From: Flavobacteriales bacterium
Lineage (GTDB): Bacteria > Bacteroidota > Bacteroidia > Flavobacteriales > Flavobacteriaceae
Length of the DNA: 33,211 nucleotides
Reading direction: 5' to 3'
Assembly: GCA_027061855.1 (NCBI GenBank)
Contig: JAMOVT010000082.1
Location: 1-33,211, forward strand
Positions 7,485 through 16,061 of this stretch are shown piece after piece. Under the pieces are notes generated by a model. It was not told the DNA's origin and ran no database searches. It saw only the letters and a list, made by a program, of their open reading frames with translations. Positions within the stretch are counted from its first letter, which is position 1. Every line of letters starts with the position of its first letter. Both the position numbers and the translations under genes were made by a program.

Positions 7485-8351
7485 ATGGATAGAATTTTTA
7501 ATTTGGTCGAAGTTGATAAAGGAATCCTGTTGGGGAGAACGGAAGAAACGATTAAGGAGACCTATAATTTCAATACGAGAAAAGGAGGTTTGAGCATACA
7601 ATTTCATTTTGTGATGGCGGGCCCGGTGGTTTTCAGTATTTTAAAAGGAACTTATAAATTACCTGTTCAAGAGAATGAATCGCTGTTTTTTTTCAATCCG
7701 AAAAATTTGATACCCATCAATGTTTCCATTCAACCGGGAATGAAAATGCTTTCCGTTCTTTTTTCCTTGGATGCTTTACATGATATTATCGATGATGAAT
7801 CCATCGATTTTACTTTTTTAAATCCGGGGAACAGTAAGAAAAAACTCTACGAAAAAAGACCTCTTTCCATTAATGAAATATTGATTGTCAAGGAGTTATT
7901 TAACAAAAAAATTCGAAATAAATTTGATAAATTGTTTGTCAAAGCCAAGATTATGGAATTTCTTTCCTACTATTTCAATACCCCCGAAGAAAAGAAAGAA
8001 AGATGCGAAGGCTTGGAAGACGAAAAAGTAGTGGAAAAAATCAAAAAAGCCAAACAAATCATGATCGATCAGATCAATGAGCCTCCTACGGTTGAGGAAT
8101 TGTCCGCAATGGTCGATTTGCCTATCAATCTCTTTAAAAAATCATTTAAGGCTTTCTATGGAGCGCCCGTTTATAAATATTTATTGAATTATAAACTGGA
8201 CTTGGCACGCCAACTTTTGTTAAGCGGGCAATACAGTGTAAAAGAAATCGCCTATCAAATGGGATATAGTGCACCGACACATTTTGTGGTGGCTTTTAAA
8301 AATAAATTTGGAGTAACCCCGAAAAAATACATAAAAAACAGTTCGATATGA
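7485..8351 (+). CDS. AraC-family transcriptional regulator
   Basis: 288 residues. The C-terminal third is a double helix-turn-helix AraC/XylS domain: first helix-turn-helix around PPTVEELSAMVDLPINLFKK and the second in YSVKEIAYQMGYSAPTHFVV, ending in the family signature KNKFGVTPKKYIK. The N-terminal half (about residues 1-150) is a sensory domain with beta-rich sequence; its ligand is unknown. Flavobacterial members of this type are not tied to arabinose. The stop codon overlaps the start of the DUF423 gene as ATGA, so the two are translationally coupled and the membrane protein may be part of the same response. A promoter element is present immediately upstream. Confidence 0.9.
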   Translation: MDRIFNLVEVDKGILLGRTEETIKETYNFNTRKGGLSIQFHFVMAGPVVFSILKGTYKLPVQENESLFFFNPKNLIPINVSIQPGMKMLSVLFSLDALHDIIDDESIDFTFLNPGNSKKKLYEKRPLSINEILIVKELFNKKIRNKFDKLFVKAKIMEFLSYYFNTPEEKKERCEGLEDEKVVEKIKKAKQIMIDQINEPPTVEELSAMVDLPINLFKKSFKAFYGAPVYKYLLNYKLDLARQLLLSGQYSVKEIAYQMGYSAPTHFVVAFKNKFGVTPKKYIKNSSI

Positions 8352-8725
8352 AAAAAGGAATTTTAGCCATCACCACATTTCTCGGCGGATTGGCGGTAGT
8401 GATCGGAGCCCTGGCGGCCCATGCTTTGAAATCAAAATTATCGGCCCATGATTTGGACAATGTACATACGGCGGTGCTGTACCAAATGATGCATGTATTG
8501 GCAATTTTGGGAATGGCAGCCATTCCTTTTCTTTCAGCAAAGGACAAAAACAGAATTGCCGGTTTGTTTCTTACGGGAATTTTGTTTTTCTCGGGCTCTA
8601 TTTACCTCATCAGCATTTTTGGTGTAAATGCCGGCTCCATTTGGTTTATTACGCCCTTGGGCGGCCTATTGTTTATTACCGGTTGGTTTTATGCTTTCTG
8701 GAAGATATTCCGTTCAAAAAATTAA
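8348..8725 (+). CDS. DUF423 family small inner-membrane protein
   Basis: 125 residues with four predicted membrane helices: near 5-25, 45-63, 72-92 and 98-118. The pattern GALAAHALKSKLS...YQMMHVLAI is typical of the DUF423/YgdD family, whose function is not known. The start overlaps the AraC-family stop by four bases, indicating translational coupling. Its stop codon (TAA, 8723-8725) overlaps the stop of the convergent gene at 8722 through a TTAA palindrome. No separate terminator is seen between them. Confidence 0.9.
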   Translation: MKKGILAITTFLGGLAVVIGALAAHALKSKLSAHDLDNVHTAVLYQMMHVLAILGMAAIPFLSAKDKNRIAGLFLTGILFFSGSIYLISIFGVNAGSIWFITPLGGLLFITGWFYAFWKIFRSKN

Positions 8726-9255
8726 GGGTACAGGGTTTCATCTAAGACTTTAAAATGCACTTTTCCATCGGGATCTATATCATAGCGTAAAATCATTTCT
8801 CCTTGGTAAGTTCCATCGGTAAAATGGGCCAATATCCATCGGTTATTCAGAATTTTTGCACGATCTATTTTCATTTTTCCTTCCATTCCGGCAAAAGGAA
8901 TCAGCGGATTATCGGTCTTTGTTTTATTGGTTTTCAGTAATTCTCTTAAAATATAAGCTTCCCAATCTTTTTCTTCATCGGGAAAACTCTTTTTAAAATA
9001 TTCCAAGGCTTTCGGGTTTCCTTTTAATGAAAAACGGTCGGATTCTTTGAGTTGGTTAATTTCCTTTTTCATTCGACCGATAGAATCTTCCAAGCGGATA
9101 TTGTACTGGATATTTTCATCATACAGCTGATTGGTTTCGGTCAATTCGCTTTGGATTTTCTTTTTTTCGGAGGCCAATTGAAAGGTTTTAAAAATAAATA
9201 AAGCGGTAAGCGTCAAGAGAAAAGTGAAAAGATAAATCAATATATTTTTTTTCAT
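8722..9255 (-). CDS. Membrane-anchored coiled-coil hypothetical protein
   Basis: 177 residues. An N-terminal membrane helix (about 4-24) is followed by a coiled coil (about 28-70, rich in E, K and regularly spaced I/L), then a compact C-terminal domain containing DNPLIPFAGMEGKM, LNNRWILAHFTDG and GEMILRYDIDPDG. This looks like a conserved flavobacterial protein of unknown function with the domain outside the cytoplasmic membrane. It is convergent with the DUF423 gene, sharing a TTAA stop overlap, and lies downstream of the transporter at 9341 but is separated from it by a terminator. I do not assign an activity. Confidence 0.75.
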   Translation of the reverse strand: MKKNILIYLFTFLLTLTALFIFKTFQLASEKKKIQSELTETNQLYDENIQYNIRLEDSIGRMKKEINQLKESDRFSLKGNPKALEYFKKSFPDEEKDWEAYILRELLKTNKTKTDNPLIPFAGMEGKMKIDRAKILNNRWILAHFTDGTYQGEMILRYDIDPDGKVHFKVLDETLYP

Positions 9256-9284
9256 TTTTTCTTTTAAAAGTACAAATAAAAAAT

Positions 9285-9313
9285 AAAACCCGAAGGATTT
9301 CCCCCCGGGTTTT
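9285..9313 (-). terminator. Intrinsic terminator after the POT-like transporter
   Basis: On the minus strand AAAACCC pairs with GGGTTTT, with additional G-C potential in the loop, followed by ATTTTTTATTTG. It lies 28-56 bases after the stop of the gene at 9341-11008. Confidence 0.75.
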
Positions 9314-9340
9314 AATTAAAAAATATCGGAATTGCTGAAA

Positions 9341-11008
9341 TTAAGCAACTTGTTTTTTGGCTCTTGCGGCAATTACTCTGTCATAAATAACCAAGCCTAC
9401 AATGGTAATCAAACCGATACCTGCAATGATATACCAAATATTACTTGGATGATAAGTTTCCCAAAGATATTGGGTCAGCTCATTTACGCTCATTCCCAAT
9501 TGTTTGGCCGCTTCGGCGATAAAATCGTTTTTGGAAAATTCTCCCGAAATCACCACGTTTTCGGCTCCGGGTACCAATGCTTGTTCTTTGATTTGTTTGA
9601 TAATCGGTCCCCAATCCTTTATATTTTCGGTAGGAGGAATAATTTTAAGGGCTTCTTCCAAGTGGATGGAATTAAGATTATATAATTTTTGAATAAATTC
9701 TTCCTTGCTCAGCGGGGTTCCGATTTCTTTTATATGAATTCCTTTTTCGGCCAAGAGCCGTTTGAGAAGACTCACTTTATCGGAGTATTTTTCATATAAA
9801 TCTCCGGTAATTAATTTGGTCAAGAAATTGGCTGCCGAAATGGGAAGGAAATAGGTTCCCATATACAGTGCTTCTTTTCCCTTGGGAGAAATTTTGGCAA
9901 TATAATCGGAGAACTTCGGATTGGAAGTCATCTCACCGATGGCAAAAATCAAAATTCCTAATATGGTATAAAAAACATTATTGGTATAAAAAGACAAAGC
10001 TATCCCGATAATGGCAATGAGAATACCGGTCATCATCGCATTTATTGGTTTCCATTTTAGTATAATGGTGGATACAGCCATTTGAAAAATCACGATAAAG
10101 AAAGCATCGAGATTGACAATCATTTCGGGATTTACACCTCCTTCTTTGTTTTTAAAGAAATCGGCAAACCACTGCGGAATAAAAGCCGCTTTATCCAAAA
10201 ATTCGCCCAGAGGTTTTGTATTTACCCAGTCTTCAATAAAAGTAGGGAGGGTATAAAAAAGCTGATTGAACATCAACCAAAAACCGATCATGATAATTAA
10301 CAGTAAAGTCAATTTCATATCGGATAAGGCTTCCCAAATATTTTTGAGGGATTTCATAATGGTTTGTCCGAAACTTTCATTGCTTTCTTCCCTGTCGGGT
10401 TCTTTAAAGAAAAACAATACCAGGATCATGTTGACTGCAATTGCCGAAGCAGCCATTATAAATACGATTTTCCATCCGTAAGTATCCCTTAATTTGGCAG
10501 AAAACAACGGCCCGAAAAATCCACCGATATTTACCATCATATAAAAAACTCCGAAACCAAAGGAGGAATTACGCTCATCGGTTGATTTGGTGACAATTGC
10601 AGAAGCCACAGGCTTAAACATCGCTGCTCCCAAGGCTACCCATAAAAACATGAGAAATACCGCCGTATAGGAAGTGACTTCTCCCATAAAATAGTAACCG
10701 GTTCCAAGGAGGATATAGGCAATAATCAAGGATTTTTTATATCCTATTTTATCTGCAATAGCTCCGGTGATGATAGGTAATAAATATAAAATTCCCGTTA
10801 CATAGGCCATTATCTCTCCTTTTTCCGTATGAGAGAAGCCCAAGGCACCGGTATCCGTAGATCCGGTTAAATAAAGGGCCAAAACGGCAAATAATCCATA
10901 CCATGCCCAACGTTCGAATAATTCCATCGCACTCGCTACCCAGAAAGGACGTGGAAAGGATTTGAGTAAGCCGATAAATCCTAAGTCTTCTTTGTTTTCT
11001 TTATTCAT
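9341..11008 (-). CDS. POT/PTR2-like MFS transporter, divergent paralogue
   Basis: 555-residue major facilitator protein related to proton-dependent oligopeptide transporters. The first helix carries ExxERWAWYG at 29-38, a variant of the POT signature ExxERFxYYG, and YMMVNIGGFFGPLF matches the second POT motif (FYxxINxGSL). Helices follow the usual 12-helix plan, but between about residues 400 and 515 there is a hydrophilic helical insert of over 100 residues (KRLLAEKGIHIKEIG through MSVNELTQYLWE) before the last membrane helix. The substrate is probably a peptide or peptide-like compound, but the altered signature makes this uncertain. It follows a POT gene on the same strand, separated by 0.9 kb of heptamer arrays, and has its own terminator. 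Confidence 0.85.
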   Translation of the reverse strand: MNKENKEDLGFIGLLKSFPRPFWVASAMELFERWAWYGLFAVLALYLTGSTDTGALGFSHTEKGEIMAYVTGILYLLPIITGAIADKIGYKKSLIIAYILLGTGYYFMGEVTSYTAVFLMFLWVALGAAMFKPVASAIVTKSTDERNSSFGFGVFYMMVNIGGFFGPLFSAKLRDTYGWKIVFIMAASAIAVNMILVLFFFKEPDREESNESFGQTIMKSLKNIWEALSDMKLTLLLIIMIGFWLMFNQLFYTLPTFIEDWVNTKPLGEFLDKAAFIPQWFADFFKNKEGGVNPEMIVNLDAFFIVIFQMAVSTIILKWKPINAMMTGILIAIIGIALSFYTNNVFYTILGILIFAIGEMTSNPKFSDYIAKISPKGKEALYMGTYFLPISAANFLTKLITGDLYEKYSDKVSLLKRLLAEKGIHIKEIGTPLSKEEFIQKLYNLNSIHLEEALKIIPPTENIKDWGPIIKQIKEQALVPGAENVVISGEFSKNDFIAEAAKQLGMSVNELTQYLWETYHPSNIWYIIAGIGLITIVGLVIYDRVIAARAKKQVA

Positions 11009-11021
11009 AATTTTTTCTTGT

Positions 11022-11378
11022 TTAGTGGTCTGTTATTAGTTGTCTGTTATTAGTTGTCTGTTATTAGTTGTCTGTTGTCAGTTGTTAGTTGTCTGTTGTC
11101 AGTTGTCTGTTATTAGTTGTCTGTTGTCAGTTGTTAGTGGTCTGTTTTTAGTTGTCTGTTGTCAGTTGTCTGTTATTAGTTGTCTGTTGTCAGTTGTTAG
11201 TGGTCTGTTTTTAGTTGTCTGTTGTCAGTTGTCTGTTATTAGTTGTCTGTAATTAGTTATCTGTTATTAGTTGTCTGTTATTAGTTATCTGTTATTAGTT
11301 GTCTGTTATTAGTTATCTGTTATTAGTTATCTGTTGTTAGTTATCAGTTATTGGTTGTTAGTGTTTAGTTGTCGGTTG
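11022..11378. repeat. Heptanucleotide array 1 (T[TC][AT]GTTN), 51 units
   Basis: The main units are TTAGTTG, TCTGTTA, TCTGTTG, TCAGTTG, TTAGTGG and TCTGTTT. The register is kept from 11022 to 11378, 357 bp or exactly 51 x 7, with no insertion or deletion that shifts it. Positions 1 and 4 are essentially invariant (T and G); variation is confined to the others. A higher-order unit of nine heptamers (63 bp) is duplicated: TTAGTGG occurs at 11134-11140 and again at 11197-11203 in the same context. The plus strand is G/T-rich. Confidence 0.92.
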
Positions 11379-11455
11379 TGTATGATAAGGTTGTGACTAA
11401 AAGTAAAGGCTGATAAAGCAATGTTTTTTATAAATTAAATATATAAATTCCTTTA

Positions 11456-11903
11456 CATCCGTCACCCGTCATCAAGCACCCAACATCCGGCATCAAGCAT
11501 CCGTCATCCGTCATCAAGCACCCAACATCGGTCACCCGTCACCCAACATCCAACATCGGTCACCCGTCACCCAACATCCATCATCCAACCTCCGTCATCA
11601 AGCATCCGACATCCGTCACCCGTCACCCGTCACCCAACATCGGTCACCCGTCACCCAACATCCATCATCCAACCTCCGTCATCAAGCATCCGACATCCGT
11701 CACCCGTCACCCGTCACCCAACATCGGTCACCCATCACCCATCATCCAACATCGGTCACCCGTCATCAAGCATCCGACATCCGTCACCCGTCACCCGTCA
11801 CCCAACATCGGTCACCCGTCATCCATCATCAAGCATCGGTCACCCGTCATCTATCATCAAGCACCCGACATCCGACCTCCGACATCAAACACCTAACATC
11901 CAA
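11456..11903. repeat. Heptanucleotide array 2 (CAYCVRN), 64 units
   Basis: The units are CATCCGT, CACCCGT, CACCCAA, CATCAAG, CATCGGT, CATCCAA, CATCCGA, CATCCAT, CCTCCGT and similar. The register is unbroken from 11456 to 11903, 448 bp or 64 x 7. A higher-order block of twelve heptamers (84 bp) repeats, starting at 11575 and 11659, with a shorter third copy near 11770. The array stops four bases before the stop codon of the POT gene. The minus strand is G-rich, with runs such as GGGTGACGGGTGACGGG. Confidence 0.92.
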
Positions 11904-11907
11904 ATCC

Positions 11908-13626
11908 TTAATGTATCCCCTTCATCGCTTTGTTTAACAAGGGAGAGAGCAATAATACGATCAATCCGGATCCGAGCATTACCCACATGATAAACGGATA
12001 AAGTTCAAGCTGATGTCCGCTTTCATTGAGTTTATGTAAAATACTTTCCAGCATACCGGCCAAATAATTTCCGGCGGCAAAACTCGCCATCCATAGTCCC
12101 ATTACAATAGAAATCAATTTTCTGGGAGCCAATTTGGTAATCATCGACAAACCGATAGGAGAAAGCATCAATTCTCCCAAGGTAAGAATGGTATAAACCG
12201 CAACCAGCCACATCGGAGAAACTTTTACTCCGGTTTTGGCAATATGATCCGCCTGGGTCATTACAAAGAAGGCCAAAGCACCAAGGAATAATCCGATGGC
12301 AAACTTGATAGGCGTACGCGGATTGAGTTTCATTTTATCCAATTTCAACCACATTACGGAGAAAATAGGAGCAAAAATCAAAATGGCGATAGGATTCACG
12401 TTTTGGAACCATGTAGCAGGAATTTCGGGACCTTCAGAGAAGTATTTCAATAGAGCCAATACTCCAAAAATAACTACTCCGTAACCGGTGTATTTCCCGA
12501 TTTTAGTAAATTTTTCGACTTTGTTCTCATCATCCGAATAAATTTTTATGTAAATACTGTAAATCCAGATTAATAAGGAGATTCCCGCTAAAATTCCCCA
12601 CACTTTGATATCTATATTCGTAAAGAAAGAAGGTAAATCAAAACCGGACATTTGTCGATCCGTATTATCCTTAGCGAAAAGGTTCATGGTTCCTCCCGCT
12701 TGTTCAAAACCGGCCCAAAAAGCAATATTAAAGAAAGCCAAGACCAAGATAACAATCATACGTGACCATTCTTCGGCACCGTTTGTTCCTTTGAAAATAA
12801 CATAGCCCAAAGCGAGAATACCGGCAGTAAAACCTATAATGGTAATGGCACTTGTTACTTTATCGGGTAAGGCTTTCCAAACAACCATGATAATCAATGT
12901 GCCGAGAATTAATCCGATGGCATAAATAATAATATCTTTCCAATCTTTTGCCGTTAAAACATTGGAGTTTCCTTCATAATTGGGAGGTAAACCTTTGTCT
13001 TCAAGAGTGTTTTCATGGAAGTAAAGCCAAACTACACTGAGTAACATTCCAATACCCGCAGCCAGATATCCCCAGCCCCAATCTACATTTTCTCCCAACG
13101 CACCGGCAATAAACGGCCCTAAAATGGCACCGAGATTGATACCCATATAGAAAATATTGAAAGCCGAATCTTTCCTCGGGTCATTATCATCATAAAAATC
13201 TCCTACAATGGTCGAAATATTGGGTTTAAAGAAACCGTTTCCGATAATAAGAACACCTAATCCGAGATTAAAAAGGAATAATCGGGTTTGAGGGTCCAAG
13301 GAATGGGCAAGAAAAGCACTGGCAGCCAGCAGGAACTGACCTACGGCCATAACCAATCCACCGATATAAACGGTTTTTCGTTTCCCTAAAAATTTATCGG
13401 CTACCCAACCTCCGATAATCGGAGTGAGGTAAACCAAACCGGTAAAGATGGCATAAATAGCCAAAGCTTCTTCTCGATTGAGTCCAAAACCACCTTCAAT
13501 TAAAGTAGCGGTCAGATATAAAGTAAGTAAAGCACGCATCCCGTAATAACTGAAACGTTCCCACATTTCGGTAGTAAACAGGGTATAGAGTGCTCTTGGA
13601 TGCTTTTGCTGTGTATTTTGTTCCAT
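11908..13626 (-). CDS. Proton-dependent oligopeptide transporter (POT/PTR2 family)
   Basis: 572-residue inner-membrane MFS symporter that imports di- and tripeptides with protons. The signature ExxERFSYYG is at residues 20-29 in the first helix; GLVYLTPIIGGWVADKFLGK follows, FYMGINLGAILGPF gives the second POT motif, and FWAGFEQAGG corresponds to the third. The length and 12-14 helix pattern are normal for bacterial POTs. The gene starts 44 bp after the dipeptidyl peptidase IV gene on the same strand, so the two are probably one operon: the peptidase would release dipeptides in the periplasm and this protein would take them up. Its stop codon is abutted by heptamer array 2. Confidence 0.94.
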   Translation of the reverse strand: MEQNTQQKHPRALYTLFTTEMWERFSYYGMRALLTLYLTATLIEGGFGLNREEALAIYAIFTGLVYLTPIIGGWVADKFLGKRKTVYIGGLVMAVGQFLLAASAFLAHSLDPQTRLFLFNLGLGVLIIGNGFFKPNISTIVGDFYDDNDPRKDSAFNIFYMGINLGAILGPFIAGALGENVDWGWGYLAAGIGMLLSVVWLYFHENTLEDKGLPPNYEGNSNVLTAKDWKDIIIYAIGLILGTLIIMVVWKALPDKVTSAITIIGFTAGILALGYVIFKGTNGAEEWSRMIVILVLAFFNIAFWAGFEQAGGTMNLFAKDNTDRQMSGFDLPSFFTNIDIKVWGILAGISLLIWIYSIYIKIYSDDENKVEKFTKIGKYTGYGVVIFGVLALLKYFSEGPEIPATWFQNVNPIAILIFAPIFSVMWLKLDKMKLNPRTPIKFAIGLFLGALAFFVMTQADHIAKTGVKVSPMWLVAVYTILTLGELMLSPIGLSMITKLAPRKLISIVMGLWMASFAAGNYLAGMLESILHKLNESGHQLELYPFIMWVMLGSGLIVLLLSPLLNKAMKGIH

Positions 13627-13670
13627 AATTTTTATTTTAATTTATTTTGTTTCTGATTGATTATTATTCG

Positions 13671-15830
13671 TTATAAATTATTGATAATATAGTTTAACAT
13701 TTTTTTGTATAAATGATGACGTGTTTTTCCTCCGTAAATACCATGATTTTTATCGGTATAAATCATTTCGTCAAAAGGTTGATCGTTTTCTTGTAAATTT
13801 TTTGCCAGTCGCATGCTGTTTTGCAAATGGACATTATCGTCGGCACTTCCGTGTATCAATAAAAATTTTCCTTTTAGCCCGTTAGTAAAAAATAAAGGTG
13901 AATTCTCATCATAACCTTCGGGATTTTCTTGTGGGGTTTGTAGATATCGTTCGGTATAGACCGTATCATAGAAACGCCAGTTGGTTACAGGTGCCACGGC
14001 AATGGCGAGAGAAAAGATTTCCGGCTTTTTTAAAATGGCATTACTGCTCATAAATCCGCCGAAGGACCATCCCCATATTCCTATTCTTTGAAGGTCGTTA
14101 TGGTGTGATTTTGCAAAACTCATCGTTGCTGCACTGACATCTTCGAGTTCCAATTTTCCCAATTGTTTGTAGGTGGACTTCTTGAAATCGGCTCCACGTC
14201 CTCCCGTTCCGTGTGGATCGACGGAGATTACCGTATAGCCTTTGTTGGCCAATAGAAAATGATAGTAATCATTGGAAGAGTTCCACGTGTTCCGTACGGT
14301 TTGTATATTAGGGCCACTGTATTGAAAAACAAACAAAGGCGTGTTTTTCTTTGCGTTTTTTGCCGGGATCACATACGCATTTAAAGGCGTGCCGTCAGCC
14401 GCAGGCAGAGTGATGAATTTCTTTTGGGGTAAATCATAAGCCGCCAGCTTTTCCAGCAGTTTATGGTTATCAATCAAGGTTTTAATGACTTTGCCGTCTT
14501 TTCCACGTCTTACGCTATAAGTATAAGGAGTGGAAATATTGGAAAAAGTATTGATAAAATATTTGAAATTTGCACTGAATTCCGCATTGGAAGTTCCGTT
14601 TTCGGGACTCAATAATTTTTTGTGTTTTCCTTTGATATCAATACTGTATATTCCGCGATTTATCGATCCGTTTTCGGTAGATTGGTAATAAAGGCGTTTC
14701 GTTTTCGGGTTATAGCCGTAGAAAGCGGTAATTTCCCAAGGTCCTTTGGTGATTTGTCTGATTTTTTTCCCTTTATAATTGTAAAGATAAAAATGATTAA
14801 AACCGTCTTCTTCGCTTGACCAAATAAAACTCCCGTCCGATAAAAAGCTGAGATTATCGGTAGCTTCCAGATCTACATATCTCGGATCTTTTCTTTCGAC
14901 AACTACTCCGGACTTGTCAAAGGTGGCATTGTATTTATAGAGTTTTAAGTCATTTTGTAAACGGTTAAGAGTGATAAAGGTCAGACAATCGTTTTTTTGT
15001 GTCCATTTTATGCGTGGGAGATATTCATATTCTCCTTCAAAAGAAACTTTTTTTGTTTCTCCTTCTTTTAAACGATAGAGATGTAAACTGACTTCGGAAT
15101 TTTTCTCTCCGGCTTTGGGATATTTAAAGGTTTCGACTTCGGGATAAAGTTTTTCTCCGTAACGAATCATTGAGAATTCCGGGACTTGCGATTCGTCAAA
15201 TTTTACAAATGCAATCATTGTTCCGTCGGGATTCCATTCATAGGCTTTTGAATAGCTGAATTCTTCCTCATAAACCCAATCGGGAATGGCATTGATAATT
15301 TTGTTTTTTTCTCCGTCGGTTGTGATTTGAACGGTCTTTCCGCTGAGGAGATCTTTGTAATAGAGATTATTGTCTTGAACAAAAGCCACTTTTGTATTGT
15401 CAGGACTAAAAGAGGGTTCCTGAATGGGTTTTTCATTGATTTTTATCAATTCTTTTGATTGACGATTATATACGTAAAATATTCCGGTCGACGAATGTCT
15501 GTAAATAGGTTTTCGGTTGGTTCCTATCAGAATTTTGCTTTCATCGTTTGAAAAGGTATAATTAAAATAATTAATTTCAGGAAAGTCTTGGGAAGAAAAA
15601 GCGGTACTTATTTTTTTTTGAGTGGGATAATCATAAATCCCGATTTCATAAGCTTTTGTTTTTGGGTTATAATCGATTTTTGAATAGTAATCTGATGAAG
15701 GTAAGGCGGTTAATCCGTATATATATTCGTAGCGAAAATTTCCGTTCCATATTTCGTCAATGGTAATTTGTTTTTTTTGAGCCGGAAGGCTTAGGCTGAT
15801 GAGCAAGAATAAAACCAATAATTTTTTCAT
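13671..15830 (-). CDS. Dipeptidyl peptidase IV, S9 family serine peptidase
   Basis: 719 residues with an N-terminal signal peptide (MKKLLVLFLLISLSLPAQ), so periplasmic or exported. It removes N-terminal dipeptides, typically X-Pro or X-Ala. The N-terminal beta-propeller contains WVYEEEF, the double-glutamate motif that binds the free amino terminus in DPP IV. The C-terminal alpha/beta hydrolase domain shows Ser589 in GWSFGG, Asp664/665 in HGSADDNVH and His696 in KNHGIYGG. All catalytic parts are intact. It is first in a minus-strand operon with the POT transporter. The gene is divergent from the lipoprotein gene at 16062; TTAATTTG on the minus strand near 15850 is a one-mismatch -7 element. 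Confidence 0.95.
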   Translation of the reverse strand: MKKLLVLFLLISLSLPAQKKQITIDEIWNGNFRYEYIYGLTALPSSDYYSKIDYNPKTKAYEIGIYDYPTQKKISTAFSSQDFPEINYFNYTFSNDESKILIGTNRKPIYRHSSTGIFYVYNRQSKELIKINEKPIQEPSFSPDNTKVAFVQDNNLYYKDLLSGKTVQITTDGEKNKIINAIPDWVYEEEFSYSKAYEWNPDGTMIAFVKFDESQVPEFSMIRYGEKLYPEVETFKYPKAGEKNSEVSLHLYRLKEGETKKVSFEGEYEYLPRIKWTQKNDCLTFITLNRLQNDLKLYKYNATFDKSGVVVERKDPRYVDLEATDNLSFLSDGSFIWSSEEDGFNHFYLYNYKGKKIRQITKGPWEITAFYGYNPKTKRLYYQSTENGSINRGIYSIDIKGKHKKLLSPENGTSNAEFSANFKYFINTFSNISTPYTYSVRRGKDGKVIKTLIDNHKLLEKLAAYDLPQKKFITLPAADGTPLNAYVIPAKNAKKNTPLFVFQYSGPNIQTVRNTWNSSNDYYHFLLANKGYTVISVDPHGTGGRGADFKKSTYKQLGKLELEDVSAATMSFAKSHHNDLQRIGIWGWSFGGFMSSNAILKKPEIFSLAIAVAPVTNWRFYDTVYTERYLQTPQENPEGYDENSPLFFTNGLKGKFLLIHGSADDNVHLQNSMRLAKNLQENDQPFDEMIYTDKNHGIYGGKTRHHLYKKMLNYIINNL

Positions 15831-16030
15831 AGACGCTAAAAAATATCTGCCAAATTAAGAATTTTTTTTCAAACCGGAGAATACCTATCTCTTAAAATAA
15901 TGAGAAAAAGAAGTGCTTAAAAAGGAATAGGAATTCTATTTTTTATAAAATTAAAGAAATGAGTTCTTTATTTTATCTAATCATCAGGGTTTTTTGTAGA
16001 ATTACCATTTATTATATATGAAATTGCCCA

Positions 16031-16038
16031 TACTTTTG
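16031..16038 (+). promoter_or_regulatory. Bacteroidota -7 promoter element (TACTTTTG) for the lipoprotein gene
   Basis: Exact TAnnTTTG match 23 bases before the ATG at 16062, in the 231-bp divergent spacer. No clear -33 partner. Confidence 0.5.
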
Positions 16039-16061
16039 ATTCAAAATTAAATTTTATAAAT

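Larger units (their letters stand above)
11009..11907. other. 0.9-kb gene-free spacer of heptamer repeats between two transporters
   Basis: It is almost entirely two arrays of 7-bp repeats (11022-11378 and 11456-11903) separated by 77 bp of ordinary AT-rich sequence, 11379-11455. Open frames inside it are repeat artefacts of seven-residue periodicity. No good promoter for the downstream transporter is visible in the arrays; the 77-bp linker is the only non-repeat place for one. Confidence 0.85.

Noticed and set aside
11040-11252. 70-codon frame reading SVISCLL-type repeats
   Set aside because: It is a translation of heptamer array 1: a 7-bp period gives a 7-residue period in every open frame. 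There is no start-site context and no family.
11022-11903. CRISPR array
   Set aside because: Repeats are 7 bp with no spacers of unique sequence, and no cas genes are present.
15845-15862. Sigma-54 site upstream of the DPP IV gene (TTTGGCAGATATTTTTT on the minus strand)
   Set aside because: No GC or G at the required 12-base offset from GG; only the -24 half resembles the consensus.
15952-15970. Inverted repeat TAAAGAA-N5-TTCTTTA in the spacer before the lipoprotein gene
   Set aside because: A short AT-only dyad in very AT-rich DNA, not positioned at a promoter; likely chance.
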